Assembly: GCA_003132825.1 (NCBI GenBank)
Contig: PKYX01000343.1
Span: forward strand, 8,114-16,808
Length of the DNA: 8,695 nucleotides
Direction: 5' to 3'
Source: Acidobacteriaceae bacterium
Lineage (GTDB): Bacteria > Acidobacteriota > Terriglobia > Terriglobales > Acidobacteriaceae
Shown: positions 1-6,237 of the stretch, piece by piece
Numbering within the stretch: the stretch's first letter is position 1
Layout of the letters: the number at the start of each line of letters is the position of its first letter
The notes under the pieces: generated by a model
What the model saw: only the letters and a program-made list of their open reading frames with translations
Told to the model about the DNA's origin: nothing
Databases searched by the model: none
Translations under genes and position numbers: made by a program

Positions 1-1688
1 AAATCATGAAACCTTTTCTGGTTGAACTTGGCTCCCAGGCGGGTCTCGGTCTCTTTTCGCAGCGCCAGCAGCTTGGTGTACCCATAGAAGTAGCTGTTGG
101 CCTGCCCCGGGGCGCGATAGGTGTAGCGCTCCACTTCCTCCTCGGCGAAGGCATGCGATTGCACCACGTCCTGCTCCAGCACGCGATAGGCGTCCGCGGG
201 CTGAATCTTCCCCGCCTGCAACTCCGGATCGAGAAACGCCCGCGCTGCCCGCAGCAGCCGGTAGTCGAGCGAAACCAACTGCCCCTCGAGCGGCATGTAA
301 GGCTTCATGATGTATTCCGAATACAGCCCCCAACCCTCGACGTTGGTGCTGTTAAAGGCGTAGCGAACTCGGGCGAGCGAAACTCCGTGCTCGAGCATAG
401 AGTCGAACTGCAACTCATGTCCCGGCCGCGCCTCGTGCGCGATCAGGGTCCAGGCCGCGGCATCGAAGGTGAAGTCGTCATACTTCTCGGCCGCCTGCTC
501 TCCCGGCGCCGCAGGAATATTCAGCGGCAGGACAAACTCGCCCTGCTGCCCGCTATTGTGCAGGAAGGGCGGAGGCACCATGTGGGGCGCCGGCTGCTGC
601 GCGGTCTCGGCCGCCGTGGCAATGCGAATTCGCGCCGGCCGGTCGGGCAAGGTGACAATCTGCTGGTCGACGATAATCTTCTCGATCTGCTTCAGCCGTT
701 CCTGGTAGAACGGCAGAATCGCAGCCCCCTCGAGCTGCTGTTTTTTGAGCTCCCGCATCACGTCGCGATAGTCGCTCGAGGCGAGATGCCGCTGCTCGGC
801 GATCCGGGCCGCAATGGGCTTCATCTCAGCCTGGAATTCGGCGAACGCCTGATGCGCTAGGGCGGCCAGCTGGTCGGGCGGAATATCGATCCCGAAATCC
901 TCCAAATTGAGCGCGTACTCTTCCGGGGGAAGGCGAAAATCGGTGCGAGCCTTGGGCAGTACATTCGCCCGCGTCCAGGCGTCATAGTCGGCCAGCTGAG
1001 ACTTCAACGTGTGGTAAGGCTCCTGCCACCCGGTCAGGTTGTATTTTTCCAGGAGGGCCGCGATCCCCTCGATATAGTTGGAGTTTCTCCCCAACTCGGT
1101 TTCTATCTCGGTGCGAAGAGGATAACTAACACCGGGCTTCGCCATCTGCTCTTGAACGCGCTGCTTCAGAATCTCCGTCAGTGCTTTGTACCCCGGCGCC
1201 AAGCCGGCGTACTCCCGCAGGCGAATCACCGCCGCCGAACGCCGCTCCGCGGGCGTCTGCTCATCGAGCAGAATTCGCAGCCCTCCGAAAACATCGCCGC
1301 TCGCATTGAGGAACGGCACTTTGTGGGCGCGTTCAAAATCCTGCTCCCGGAACCCAAGCTCGATGTGACGGATCATGATCTCGAGATCCTGGGCGACCTC
1401 TTTCGGCTGGGGTTCGGCCAACGCGCCCTTGAACTGGCGGAGCACTCGCTCGGTCTCCTGCCGCTCCTGGTCCTCATCCGCCAGGCTCGGCTGCGACGCC
1501 AGCGCGTCAAACTGGCTGAGGCCCTGGTTCGAACCGATCTCGGGACTGTGCTTCATTTCGACCGCCAGCAGCCGGTTGGCGTAGTTGTTGCTGAGGGCGA
1601 TCCAGCTGGGAACGGCGGGCGGCTCGGCGGCCGAAGCTGGCAGTGCGAACACGGCAGCAACCAGAAACAAGGCAATTTCTCGAATCAA
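1..1688 (-). CDS. Secreted DUF885 family protein, putative zinc metallopeptidase (3' end beyond window)
   Basis: A continuous leftward frame of 562 codons runs off the left edge without a stop. It starts at TTG (1688-1686), five bases after a perfect AGGAGG. The next in-frame ATG lies about 50 codons in and would remove the signal peptide. Residues 1-20 (start MIREIALFLVAAVF, end PASA) form a signal peptide, so the mature protein is exported. The DUF885 signature HEARPGHELQ is at residues 418-427, and NVEGWGLYSEY around 449-459 supplies a glutamate (E451). Two His plus Glu are the expected metal ligands of this HExxPGH family, so a peptidase role is inferred and the substrate is unknown. A C-terminal YFYGYTKLLALR block is also typical. 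Family members are roughly 560-620 residues, so probably only a few dozen residues are missing. It follows the PagL-like gene by 75 bp on the same strand and may be co-transcribed with it. Family assignment is confident; activity is inferred. Confidence 0.9.
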   Translation of the reverse strand, partial: MIREIALFLVAAVFALPASAAEPPAVPSWIALSNNYANRLLAVEMKHSPEIGSNQGLSQFDALASQPSLADEDQERQETERVLRQFKGALAEPQPKEVAQDLEIMIRHIELGFREQDFERAHKVPFLNASGDVFGGLRILLDEQTPAERRSAAVIRLREYAGLAPGYKALTEILKQRVQEQMAKPGVSYPLRTEIETELGRNSNYIEGIAALLEKYNLTGWQEPYHTLKSQLADYDAWTRANVLPKARTDFRLPPEEYALNLEDFGIDIPPDQLAALAHQAFAEFQAEMKPIAARIAEQRHLASSDYRDVMRELKKQQLEGAAILPFYQERLKQIEKIIVDQQIVTLPDRPARIRIATAAETAQQPAPHMVPPPFLHNSGQQGEFVLPLNIPAAPGEQAAEKYDDFTFDAAAWTLIAHEARPGHELQFDSMLEHGVSLARVRYAFNSTNVEGWGLYSEYIMKPYMPLEGQLVSLDYRLLRAARAFLDPELQAGKIQPADAYRVLEQDVVQSHAFAEEEVERYTYRAPGQANSYFYGYTKLLALRKETETRLGAKFNQKRFHD

Positions 1689-1693
1689 GATTT

Positions 1694-1699
1694 CCTCCT
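1694..1699 (-). promoter_or_regulatory. Shine-Dalgarno AGGAGG of the DUF885 gene
   Basis: On the minus strand a full AGGAGG is followed by the spacer AAATC and then TTG. This optimal site, just before a codon that opens a signal peptide, decides in favour of the TTG start at 1688. Confidence 0.85.
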
Positions 1700-1763
1700 G
1701 AGTACACAGGCTCCCGCCGTCTCCGCTCGGTTCGCGCAGCCAGGCTCCCCTAGCGTCCTGGAC

Positions 1764-2348
1764 CTAGCGTTTCCCTTTCCTTCCGAAGAACTTCCCGATT
1801 CCCAGCCGCACTTGCACCGTGTTCAACCCCGGGTTCGGCGTCGCCAGGCCGGCGTTTGAAATGTGCATGTAGCGTAGTTCCGCACTCCAGTTCCACCGAT
1901 CTCCCAGGAAATGGGCACCCACGGCGGCACAGGAAGTAAAGTTCACGGTGTTGGTTCCATCGGGAACATTGTGATTGGTAAACAGCGTCCCGCCGCTCAG
2001 TTCCACATAAGGAGCGATCCGCCCCGGAGTGGCGAAATTCCACTTCAGATTCAGCGGATTAAACCCCACTCCTTCGGCCGTGTTAGCGGGCTGAAACACC
2101 ACGAACGCTGGCACCCCATCGACGGCGTACTCAAAGCGGCCCTTGAGAAACCCCGGCCCGTGAGGGCGGGTAAGAATCCATCCATAACGCAGCCCTGCGT
2201 TCCAGACGCTGGTATTTGAAGTCCCGCCGGGCACTGAATGCCCGCCTCCGGTCCACAGCTCGATCTCGCGTCCACCGTCTTCCGGGCGCGCCTGCCCGAG
2301 CACCCAGGAGGGGCCGAGCAGCAGGATCATCGCGAGGATCGTTTTCAT
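1764..2348 (-). CDS. PagL-like lipid A deacylase / acyloxyacyl hydrolase family outer-membrane protein
   Basis: A 194-residue protein from the ATG at 2348; a GTG six codons upstream (2366) is possible, but neither start has a clear Shine-Dalgarno. I chose the ATG because residues 1-18 (MKTILAMILLLGPSWVLG) form a clean signal peptide ending before QARPED. The rest alternates short hydrophobic and polar stretches with aromatic-rich strands, and ends in VQVRLGIGKFF, as in an 8-stranded outer-membrane barrel. The motif YMHISNAG contains H162, S164 and N165, matching the PagL His-x-Ser-Asn catalytic site. PagL removes the 3-O-linked acyl chain of lipid A at the outer membrane. The catalytic Glu of Pseudomonas PagL, 14 residues after the His, is replaced by N176 in NPGLN if the alignment is ungapped, so the true reaction may differ. 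It lies between the SDR and DUF885 genes on the same strand. Confidence 0.82.
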   Translation of the reverse strand: MKTILAMILLLGPSWVLGQARPEDGGREIELWTGGGHSVPGGTSNTSVWNAGLRYGWILTRPHGPGFLKGRFEYAVDGVPAFVVFQPANTAEGVGFNPLNLKWNFATPGRIAPYVELSGGTLFTNHNVPDGTNTVNFTSCAAVGAHFLGDRWNWSAELRYMHISNAGLATPNPGLNTVQVRLGIGKFFGRKGKR

Positions 2349-2392
2349 AGAGATCTCAGCCTGCACCGGAGGCCTGCATCATCAGTTTTCGC

Positions 2393-2398
2393 ATGATA
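2393..2398 (-). promoter_or_regulatory. Weak candidate -10 (TATCAT) ahead of the PagL-like gene
   Basis: TATCAT on the minus strand lies 44 bases before the chosen ATG, with no convincing -35 hexamer. It could be an internal promoter in the 149-bp gap after the SDR gene. It may equally be chance. Confidence 0.2.
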
Positions 2399-2466
2399 CA
2401 AGAAGCGAAACCCGGAAACCGTCTCGATCCCGGGCGCAAGCATTCGGTTGGCCAGCTCGCCAGCCA

Positions 2467-2483
2467 CCTGCAGCGACTGCAGG
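2467..2483 (-). repeat. Perfect 7-bp inverted repeat after the SDR gene
   Basis: The arms CCTGCAG and CTGCAGG are separated by three bases and lie 14 bases downstream of the SDR stop. The hairpin is GC-rich but not followed by a T-run, so it is not a standard intrinsic terminator. It could attenuate read-through into the PagL-like gene or stabilise an mRNA 3' end. Confidence 0.35.
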
Positions 2484-2497
2484 CAGCGCACCCCTCC

Positions 2498-3244
2498 CTA
2501 GAGCCCCAATCCCCCGTCGACCGCCAAAATCTGACCGGTGATAAAGTGCGGTGCCCGGGCAAAAAACAGCACCGCCGCAGCAATGTCATCGCTTGTCCCG
2601 TTGCGCTGCATGGGCGTTTGCTTGGCCATGCGCCGCATGAAGTTTGCGGCCGCCTTTTCTCCCAAATCAATCATTCCTGGGGCTACGCAGTTCACCGCGA
2701 TCTCGGGGGCCAGCGCCTTCGCTAGCACCTTGGTCAGCATGTGCAGCGCAGCTTTCGAGGAGCAATAGTGGGCATGGTCCGCCCAAGGCCGCAATCCGCC
2801 GAGCGACCCCATATTGATAATCTTGCCCCGCCGCAGCCGCAAGAATTTGAGCGCCTCCCGCGAAACCAGAAACGGCCCGCGTGTGTTCGAAGCAAACATC
2901 GCGTCCCACTGGGCGAGGGTCAGCTTCTCAAAAGTCGCCGTCTCGTAGTTCGCCGCATTGTTAACCAGGATATCGATCCCGCCCAGCTCCCGGACCGCCT
3001 CCTTCACCGCCGTCTTCACACTCTTTTCGTCGGTCACGTCGCAGGCCAGAGCCAGCGCCCGGACCCCAAGGCCCGAAACATCAATCACGGTGCGCTGCGC
3101 GTCCCGCAGCGAGTCGCGGAAGGTGATCGCGACATCCGCCCCCGCACCAGCCAGGGCCAGGGCGCTCGCCCGCCCCAGTCGCCGGGCTCCCCCGGTGACC
3201 AGCACGGTCTTGCCCTGCAGCGGCTTCGGCGCCAGTTCGGTCAC
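2498..3244 (-). CDS. SDR-family NAD(P)-dependent oxidoreductase (FabG / pteridine-reductase-like)
   Basis: A 248-residue classical short-chain dehydrogenase of normal length. The Rossmann cofactor motif TGGARRLG is at residues 17-24, and an acidic residue in CDV at D70 should contact the adenine ring. NNAA is at 95-98, with N120, S147 and Y160-x-x-x-K164 completing the catalytic tetrad. PG at 189-190 and the terminal AVDGGLGL are also typical. TGGARR is common in pteridine-reductase-like and 3-oxoacyl-ACP-reductase-like members, so NADP(H) is the likely cofactor. The substrate cannot be told from sequence. Cytosolic. The start is GTG with no Shine-Dalgarno but a TAGAAT box six bases upstream, suggesting a leaderless mRNA. 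It is divergent from the glutaredoxin-like gene and first in a leftward run of three genes. Confidence 0.93.
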   Translation of the reverse strand: MTELAPKPLQGKTVLVTGGARRLGRASALALAGAGADVAITFRDSLRDAQRTVIDVSGLGVRALALACDVTDEKSVKTAVKEAVRELGGIDILVNNAANYETATFEKLTLAQWDAMFASNTRGPFLVSREALKFLRLRRGKIINMGSLGGLRPWADHAHYCSSKAALHMLTKVLAKALAPEIAVNCVAPGMIDLGEKAAANFMRRMAKQTPMQRNGTSDDIAAAVLFFARAPHFITGQILAVDGGLGL

Positions 3245-3250
3245 GCCAGA

Positions 3251-3256
3251 ATTCTA
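3251..3256 (-). promoter_or_regulatory. Putative -10 box (TAGAAT) for leaderless SDR transcript
   Basis: TAGAAT on the minus strand ends six bases before the GTG start of the SDR gene, so transcription would begin at or next to the start codon. There is no recognisable -35 hexamer and no Shine-Dalgarno. The glutaredoxin-like gene on the other side of this region has the same hexamer at the same distance. Confidence 0.5.
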
Positions 3257-3377
3257 ACCTAATCCGATCGTTGCCCCGGGCAGCGGGTCACGACCGGGCC
3301 GGCTCCGCGCTCTCTCGAGTCCCGTCCGCGCGCTCCCCCGGCTTCGATCGCTTCTAGAAACCGCTGCCTGGAAACGG

Positions 3378-3383
3378 TAGAAT
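3378..3383 (+). promoter_or_regulatory. Putative -10 box (TAGAAT) for leaderless glutaredoxin-like transcript
   Basis: TAGAAT is followed by six bases (CCCCTG) and then the ATG at 3390. No Shine-Dalgarno fits in that gap. The distance suits transcription starting at the A of the ATG. No good -35 is visible. Confidence 0.5.
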
Positions 3384-3389
3384 CCCCTG

Positions 3390-3635
3390 ATGCCGGACCC
3401 ACGCCAAGTGGTGCTTTACTCGCGCAAAGGCTGCCACCTCTGCGAGATCGTGAAAGAAACGCTGACCAAGCTCGAACGCCGTGGCGGCTTCACCTGGCGG
3501 GACGTTGACGTCGATGCCGACGATCAGCTGCGACGCCAATTCACCGACGAAGTTCCCGTCGTCTTCATCGACGGCCGCAAAGCCTTCAAGTACCGCATGG
3601 ACGAGCGTGAATTTCTGCGCAAACTCGACAGCTGA
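3390..3635 (+). CDS. Glutaredoxin-like (DUF836-type) thiol-disulfide protein
   Basis: An 81-residue protein with a compact thioredoxin fold. The first strand (VVLYSRKG) leads into the redox motif C15-H-L-C18, followed by a helix. VPVVFIDG at 55-62 supplies the cis-proline (P56) next to the active site, and a final helix ends in FLRKLDS. The size and CHLC motif match small glutaredoxin-family proteins of the DUF836 type, which reduce disulfides or mixed disulfides in the cytosol. The physiological partner is not evident. The ATG is chosen because the fold starts immediately after it and it follows a TAGAAT box. The acyl-CoA ligase begins 20 bases after its stop, so read-through is possible even though the ligase has its own -10-like box. 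Confidence 0.88.
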   Translation: MPDPRQVVLYSRKGCHLCEIVKETLTKLERRGGFTWRDVDVDADDQLRRQFTDEVPVVFIDGRKAFKYRMDEREFLRKLDS

Positions 3636-3641
3636 TTGTTC

Positions 3642-3647
3642 TACAAT
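3642..3647 (+). promoter_or_regulatory. Putative -10 box (TACAAT) of the acyl-CoA ligase gene
   Basis: TACAAT lies in the 20-bp gap after the glutaredoxin-like gene and ends eight bases before the ligase ATG. There is no Shine-Dalgarno in the gap. It suggests a separate leaderless transcript, though co-transcription with the upstream gene is not excluded. Confidence 0.45.
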
Positions 3648-3655
3648 CCCGGTCG

Positions 3656-5260
3656 ATGCAGCGCACTCGCCTGTACGGCCCTCCCCAAGACCGCTTTCTC
3701 GACCACCTGATCCGGGACGCGTGCCGGCGATTCTCGGGCAAGCTCGCCATCTTCGACACCTCCTCGAACCGCCGTCTTTCCTATGCGGAATACGGAGAGA
3801 CGGTCGAACGGCTGGCTCGGGGCCTGGTGGCTGCCGGGCTTGCGCCTGGCGAGGTCCTGGCGATCTTTCTTTCGAACTCCTGGGAATTCTGCGCTACCTA
3901 TCATGCCGCGACCCTGGCCGGCGCCGTTCCCACGCTCCTCAATCCCACTTACCGGGAGCGCGAGGTCCGCTACCAACTGGAAAACTCGGGGGCTGCTCTG
4001 CTCGTCACCGATGGTGCGAATCTGGAAGGTATCAATCTTGCCGGTCTCACTCATCTTCGCCGCGTCTACTGCACCCGTCATATAGCAGCCGGAACCGAGC
4101 CGTTCGATCGCCTGCTCGCGCCCTCCTCGATCGCCCTGCCCGAGCCTGACCAACCATCTGACCAGACCCTCGCCGCCCTTCCTTATTCGAGCGGTACCAC
4201 CGGCCTGCCCAAGGGGGTGATGCTTTCTCACTTCAATCTCGTCGCCAACCTGTATCAGCTGCTCGGTCCGAACGCTTCCGCCTTCGCATCCCAGGATGTC
4301 TTCCTCTGTTTTCTGCCTCTTTATCACATCTATGGGTTGAACGTGGTGCTCAATCCGGCGCTGCTGCTCGGAGCCAGCCTGGTCCTGGTGCCGCGTTTTG
4401 AGGTGTCGCAGCTGCTTTCCTTAATAGTCGAAGAACGCATTACCACTATGCCGCTCGTGCCGCCGGCCATGAATGCGCTCTGTCAGGCCGCCGAGGCCGG
4501 CGATTTTCCCAAGGCTCACCATCTTCGCTGGGTCAAGAGCGGAGCAGCTCCGCTTTCTCCCGAGCTCGCGCACCGCTTCCGCTCCCTCACCGGCATCCTG
4601 GTCTGCCAGGGCTATGGCATGACGGAAGCCTCTCCCGTCACCCACCTCGGGTACCTCGAGCCTGAACTCTATCGTCCTGAATCGATTGGCCGGCCGCTCT
4701 GCCAAACCGAGTGTCGGGTGATGGGTTACGCAGAGGGCGATCGCGCCGACCAGGAGGCTCGGTGCGGCGAGGCCGGCGAGCTGGTCATGCGCGGTCCGCA
4801 GTTCATGCTGGGCTACTGGAGGGAGCCGGAAGCCACCTCGGCGGTGCTGCGCGATGGCTGGTTCTGGTCGGGAGACGTGGTCTTGCGCGATGAGCAGGAC
4901 TTCTATCGGGTGGTGGATCGGCGCAAAGAAATGATCAAATACAAAGGCTTTCCCGTGGCCCCCGCAGAAGTGGAATCGGTCTTGCTTGAGCATCCCGCAG
5001 TCAGGGACTGCGGCGTGGTGGGACGCCCGGACGACCTCGCCGGAGAAATCCCGGTCGCCTTCGTGGTCTTGCGGGACAGTTTCGCCAGCGGAGCCAAGCT
5101 CGCGGATGAGCTGTGCGGCTATGTCGCCGATCGCCTCACCCACTACAAGCAGCCGCGCGAAGTCCACTTTGTCGATGGAGTGCCGAAGACCGCTTCCGGA
5201 AAGATCCTGCGGCGGGAACTGCGAAAGATTCTCGGCGCACCGCTTTCTCCAAACTCCTAG
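3656..5260 (+). CDS. AMP-forming acyl-CoA synthetase / 4-coumarate-CoA-ligase-like enzyme
   Basis: A 534-residue ANL-superfamily adenylate-forming ligase of normal length. It should activate a carboxylic acid with ATP to an acyl-adenylate and then transfer it to CoA. Motifs in order: the P-loop YSSGTTGLPKG (177-187), YGMTE (320-324) binding the adenylate, the GYWREPEAT block near 386-394, SGD with D407 binding ribose, the hinge DRRKEMIKYKG (421-431), and PKTASGK with the catalytic lysine K516. The overall pattern is closest to 4-coumarate/medium-chain acyl-CoA ligases. The substrate could be an aryl or fatty acid and cannot be read reliably. There is no signal peptide, so it is cytosolic. No thioester-reductase, carrier or beta-oxidation genes are nearby to narrow its role. 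It converges on the aldo/keto reductase and their stop codons overlap. Confidence 0.93.
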   Translation: MQRTRLYGPPQDRFLDHLIRDACRRFSGKLAIFDTSSNRRLSYAEYGETVERLARGLVAAGLAPGEVLAIFLSNSWEFCATYHAATLAGAVPTLLNPTYREREVRYQLENSGAALLVTDGANLEGINLAGLTHLRRVYCTRHIAAGTEPFDRLLAPSSIALPEPDQPSDQTLAALPYSSGTTGLPKGVMLSHFNLVANLYQLLGPNASAFASQDVFLCFLPLYHIYGLNVVLNPALLLGASLVLVPRFEVSQLLSLIVEERITTMPLVPPAMNALCQAAEAGDFPKAHHLRWVKSGAAPLSPELAHRFRSLTGILVCQGYGMTEASPVTHLGYLEPELYRPESIGRPLCQTECRVMGYAEGDRADQEARCGEAGELVMRGPQFMLGYWREPEATSAVLRDGWFWSGDVVLRDEQDFYRVVDRRKEMIKYKGFPVAPAEVESVLLEHPAVRDCGVVGRPDDLAGEIPVAFVVLRDSFASGAKLADELCGYVADRLTHYKQPREVHFVDGVPKTASGKILRRELRKILGAPLSPNS

Positions 5261-6120
5261 TCCCGCACGCTGCCCAGTTCTGCCATTTCTTCTTGACTCA
5301 GCTTCACCGCCGCCGCCCCCAGGTTCTCCTGCAAATGTTCTACTGAAGTGGTTCCCGGAATCGGCAGCATCACCGGGGAGCGCCCCAAAAGCCACGCCAG
5401 CGCCACCTGCGTCGGCTTGGCTTTGTGCTTCTTTGCCAGCTTCAGCAACACTTCTCCCGCGGCTTTCCCCCCGCCCAGCGGGAACCAGGGAATGAAGGCA
5501 ATGCCCTGCTGCTCGCAATACTCGAGCACGTTCTCCCACTCCCGATCGGCAAAGCTGTAGCGGTTCTGCACCGAGGCAATGGGCACAATCTTGCGCGCCC
5601 GCTCCACATGTTCGCGCGTGACATTGGAGAGCCCGATCAGGCGGATCTTGCCTTGTTGGCGCAGTTCCGCCAGCGCGCCGACCGATTGGTCAAACGGCGT
5701 AATGGGAGCCGGAACATGCAGCTGATACAAATCGATCCGCTCCATCCGCAGCCGCTGCAAGCTGCCCTCGACGGCCTGGCGCAAGTGCTCGGGACTGGCA
5801 TCATGGCTCCAGTACCCCGGCCCGGGGCGGGTCCACCCTCCCTTGGTCGCAACCACCAATGCGTTCGGATAGGGCGCCAGCGCTTCGGCAATCAGTTCTT
5901 CGCTCACGTTCGGCCCATAGGAATCCGCGGTGTCGATAAAATTGACGCCCAACTCGACAGCCTTGCGCAGCACCGCCAGCGCTCCAGCGTGATCTTTTGG
6001 CGGACCCCAGATCCCGGGCCCGGTAATCCGCATCGCTCCATACCCCAACCGATGGACCGTCAGTTCGCCGCCCAGCGAAATAGTTCCCGCCGCACTCGCC
6101 GACACTGTTGGAGTTGCCAT
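5257..6120 (-). CDS. Aldo/keto reductase (YdbC-like)
   Basis: A 287-residue NADPH-dependent aldo/keto reductase with a complete (beta/alpha)8 barrel. The catalytic tetrad is visible: D63 and Y68 in FIDTADSYG, K93 in ATKGG and H135 in YQLHVPAP. The NADP-binding end GLSN (163-166), SVQNRYS (183-189) and IPGTTSVEHLQEN (254-266) are in place. The N-terminal LGYGAMRITGPGIWGPPKD resembles E. coli YdbC-type enzymes, which act on small aldehydes; the substrate here is unknown. An ATG 17 codons upstream (6171) is open, but the ATG at 6120 is preferred. The protein family starts there, GAGGAA lies three bases upstream, and AGGAGG lies 12 bases upstream. It follows the alpha/beta hydrolase gene by 117 bp. 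The TAG stop overlaps the ligase stop on the other strand. Confidence 0.93.
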   Translation of the reverse strand: MATPTVSASAAGTISLGGELTVHRLGYGAMRITGPGIWGPPKDHAGALAVLRKAVELGVNFIDTADSYGPNVSEELIAEALAPYPNALVVATKGGWTRPGPGYWSHDASPEHLRQAVEGSLQRLRMERIDLYQLHVPAPITPFDQSVGALAELRQQGKIRLIGLSNVTREHVERARKIVPIASVQNRYSFADREWENVLEYCEQQGIAFIPWFPLGGGKAAGEVLLKLAKKHKAKPTQVALAWLLGRSPVMLPIPGTTSVEHLQENLGAAAVKLSQEEMAELGSVRD

Positions 6121-6123
6121 TTC

Positions 6124-6138
6124 TTCCTCAGACCTCCT
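6124..6138 (-). promoter_or_regulatory. Shine-Dalgarno region of the aldo/keto reductase
   Basis: The minus strand carries AGGAGG (6138-6133) and GAGGAA (6129-6124), 12 and three bases before the ATG at 6120. Neither spacing is ideal alone, but together they favour this start over the ATG at 6171. Confidence 0.55.
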
Positions 6139-6169
6139 GGAAATTCTCCTGCCCCTAGCGGAACGAACC

Positions 6170-6175
6170 ATTGTA
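6170..6175 (-). promoter_or_regulatory. Candidate -10 box (TACAAT) of the aldo/keto reductase
   Basis: TACAAT overlaps the upstream ATG at 6171 and would give a 5' leader of about 40 bases with the Shine-Dalgarno inside it. The hexamer 17 bases further upstream (TTCCCC) is a poor -35. The 10-bp palindrome CCGCGCGCGG (6185-6194) lies in the same spacer region. Confidence 0.35.
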
Positions 6176-6203
6176 TGGGTAGCACCGCGCGCGGGGAAAG
6201 GCC

Positions 6204-6217
6204 TGCTCGAAGGAGCA
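6204..6217 (-). terminator. Small hairpin after the alpha/beta hydrolase gene
   Basis: The arms TGCTC and GAGCA with a four-base loop form a 5-bp stem about 20 bases past the hydrolase stop. There is no T-tract, so at best it is a weak or factor-assisted terminator. Confidence 0.25.
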
Positions 6218-6237
6218 CGAGTTCGCCGCGTCGGCTC

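Larger units (their letters stand above)
3245..3389. promoter_or_regulatory. Divergent intergenic promoter region
   Basis: These 145 bp separate the leftward SDR and rightward glutaredoxin-like genes and must hold both promoters. A TAGAAT box sits six bases from each start. Between them are two CGATCG palindromes (3265-3270, 3345-3350) and the palindrome TTCTAGAA (3352-3359). These could be regulator sites, but they are short and not symmetric about the promoters. No coding potential is seen. Confidence 0.5.

Noticed and set aside
6..860. Long open frame on the plus strand (284 codons)
   Set aside because: It is antisense to the DUF885 gene, whose translation carries clear family motifs. The plus-strand product is Arg/Leu-rich with no recognisable domain, as expected from GC-rich codon shadowing.
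1011..1859. Long open frame on the plus strand (282 codons)
   Set aside because: Antisense to the N-terminal half of DUF885 and across the gap into the PagL-like gene. No domain or Shine-Dalgarno is seen.
2356..2670. Minus-strand 104-codon frame overlapping the SDR end and the gap before the PagL-like gene
   Set aside because: It overlaps the conserved SDR C-terminus in a different frame, is Arg/Cys-rich and shows no motif.
4421..5539. Minus-strand open frame of 372 codons opposite the acyl-CoA ligase
   Set aside because: The ligase on the plus strand has every family motif. The minus frame also runs into the aldo/keto reductase in another frame and has a low-complexity composition.
6121..6171. 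Upstream ATG (6171) for the aldo/keto reductase
   Set aside because: The extra 17 residues include the translated Shine-Dalgarno region and precede the family's usual N-terminus; a TACAAT box overlaps that ATG.
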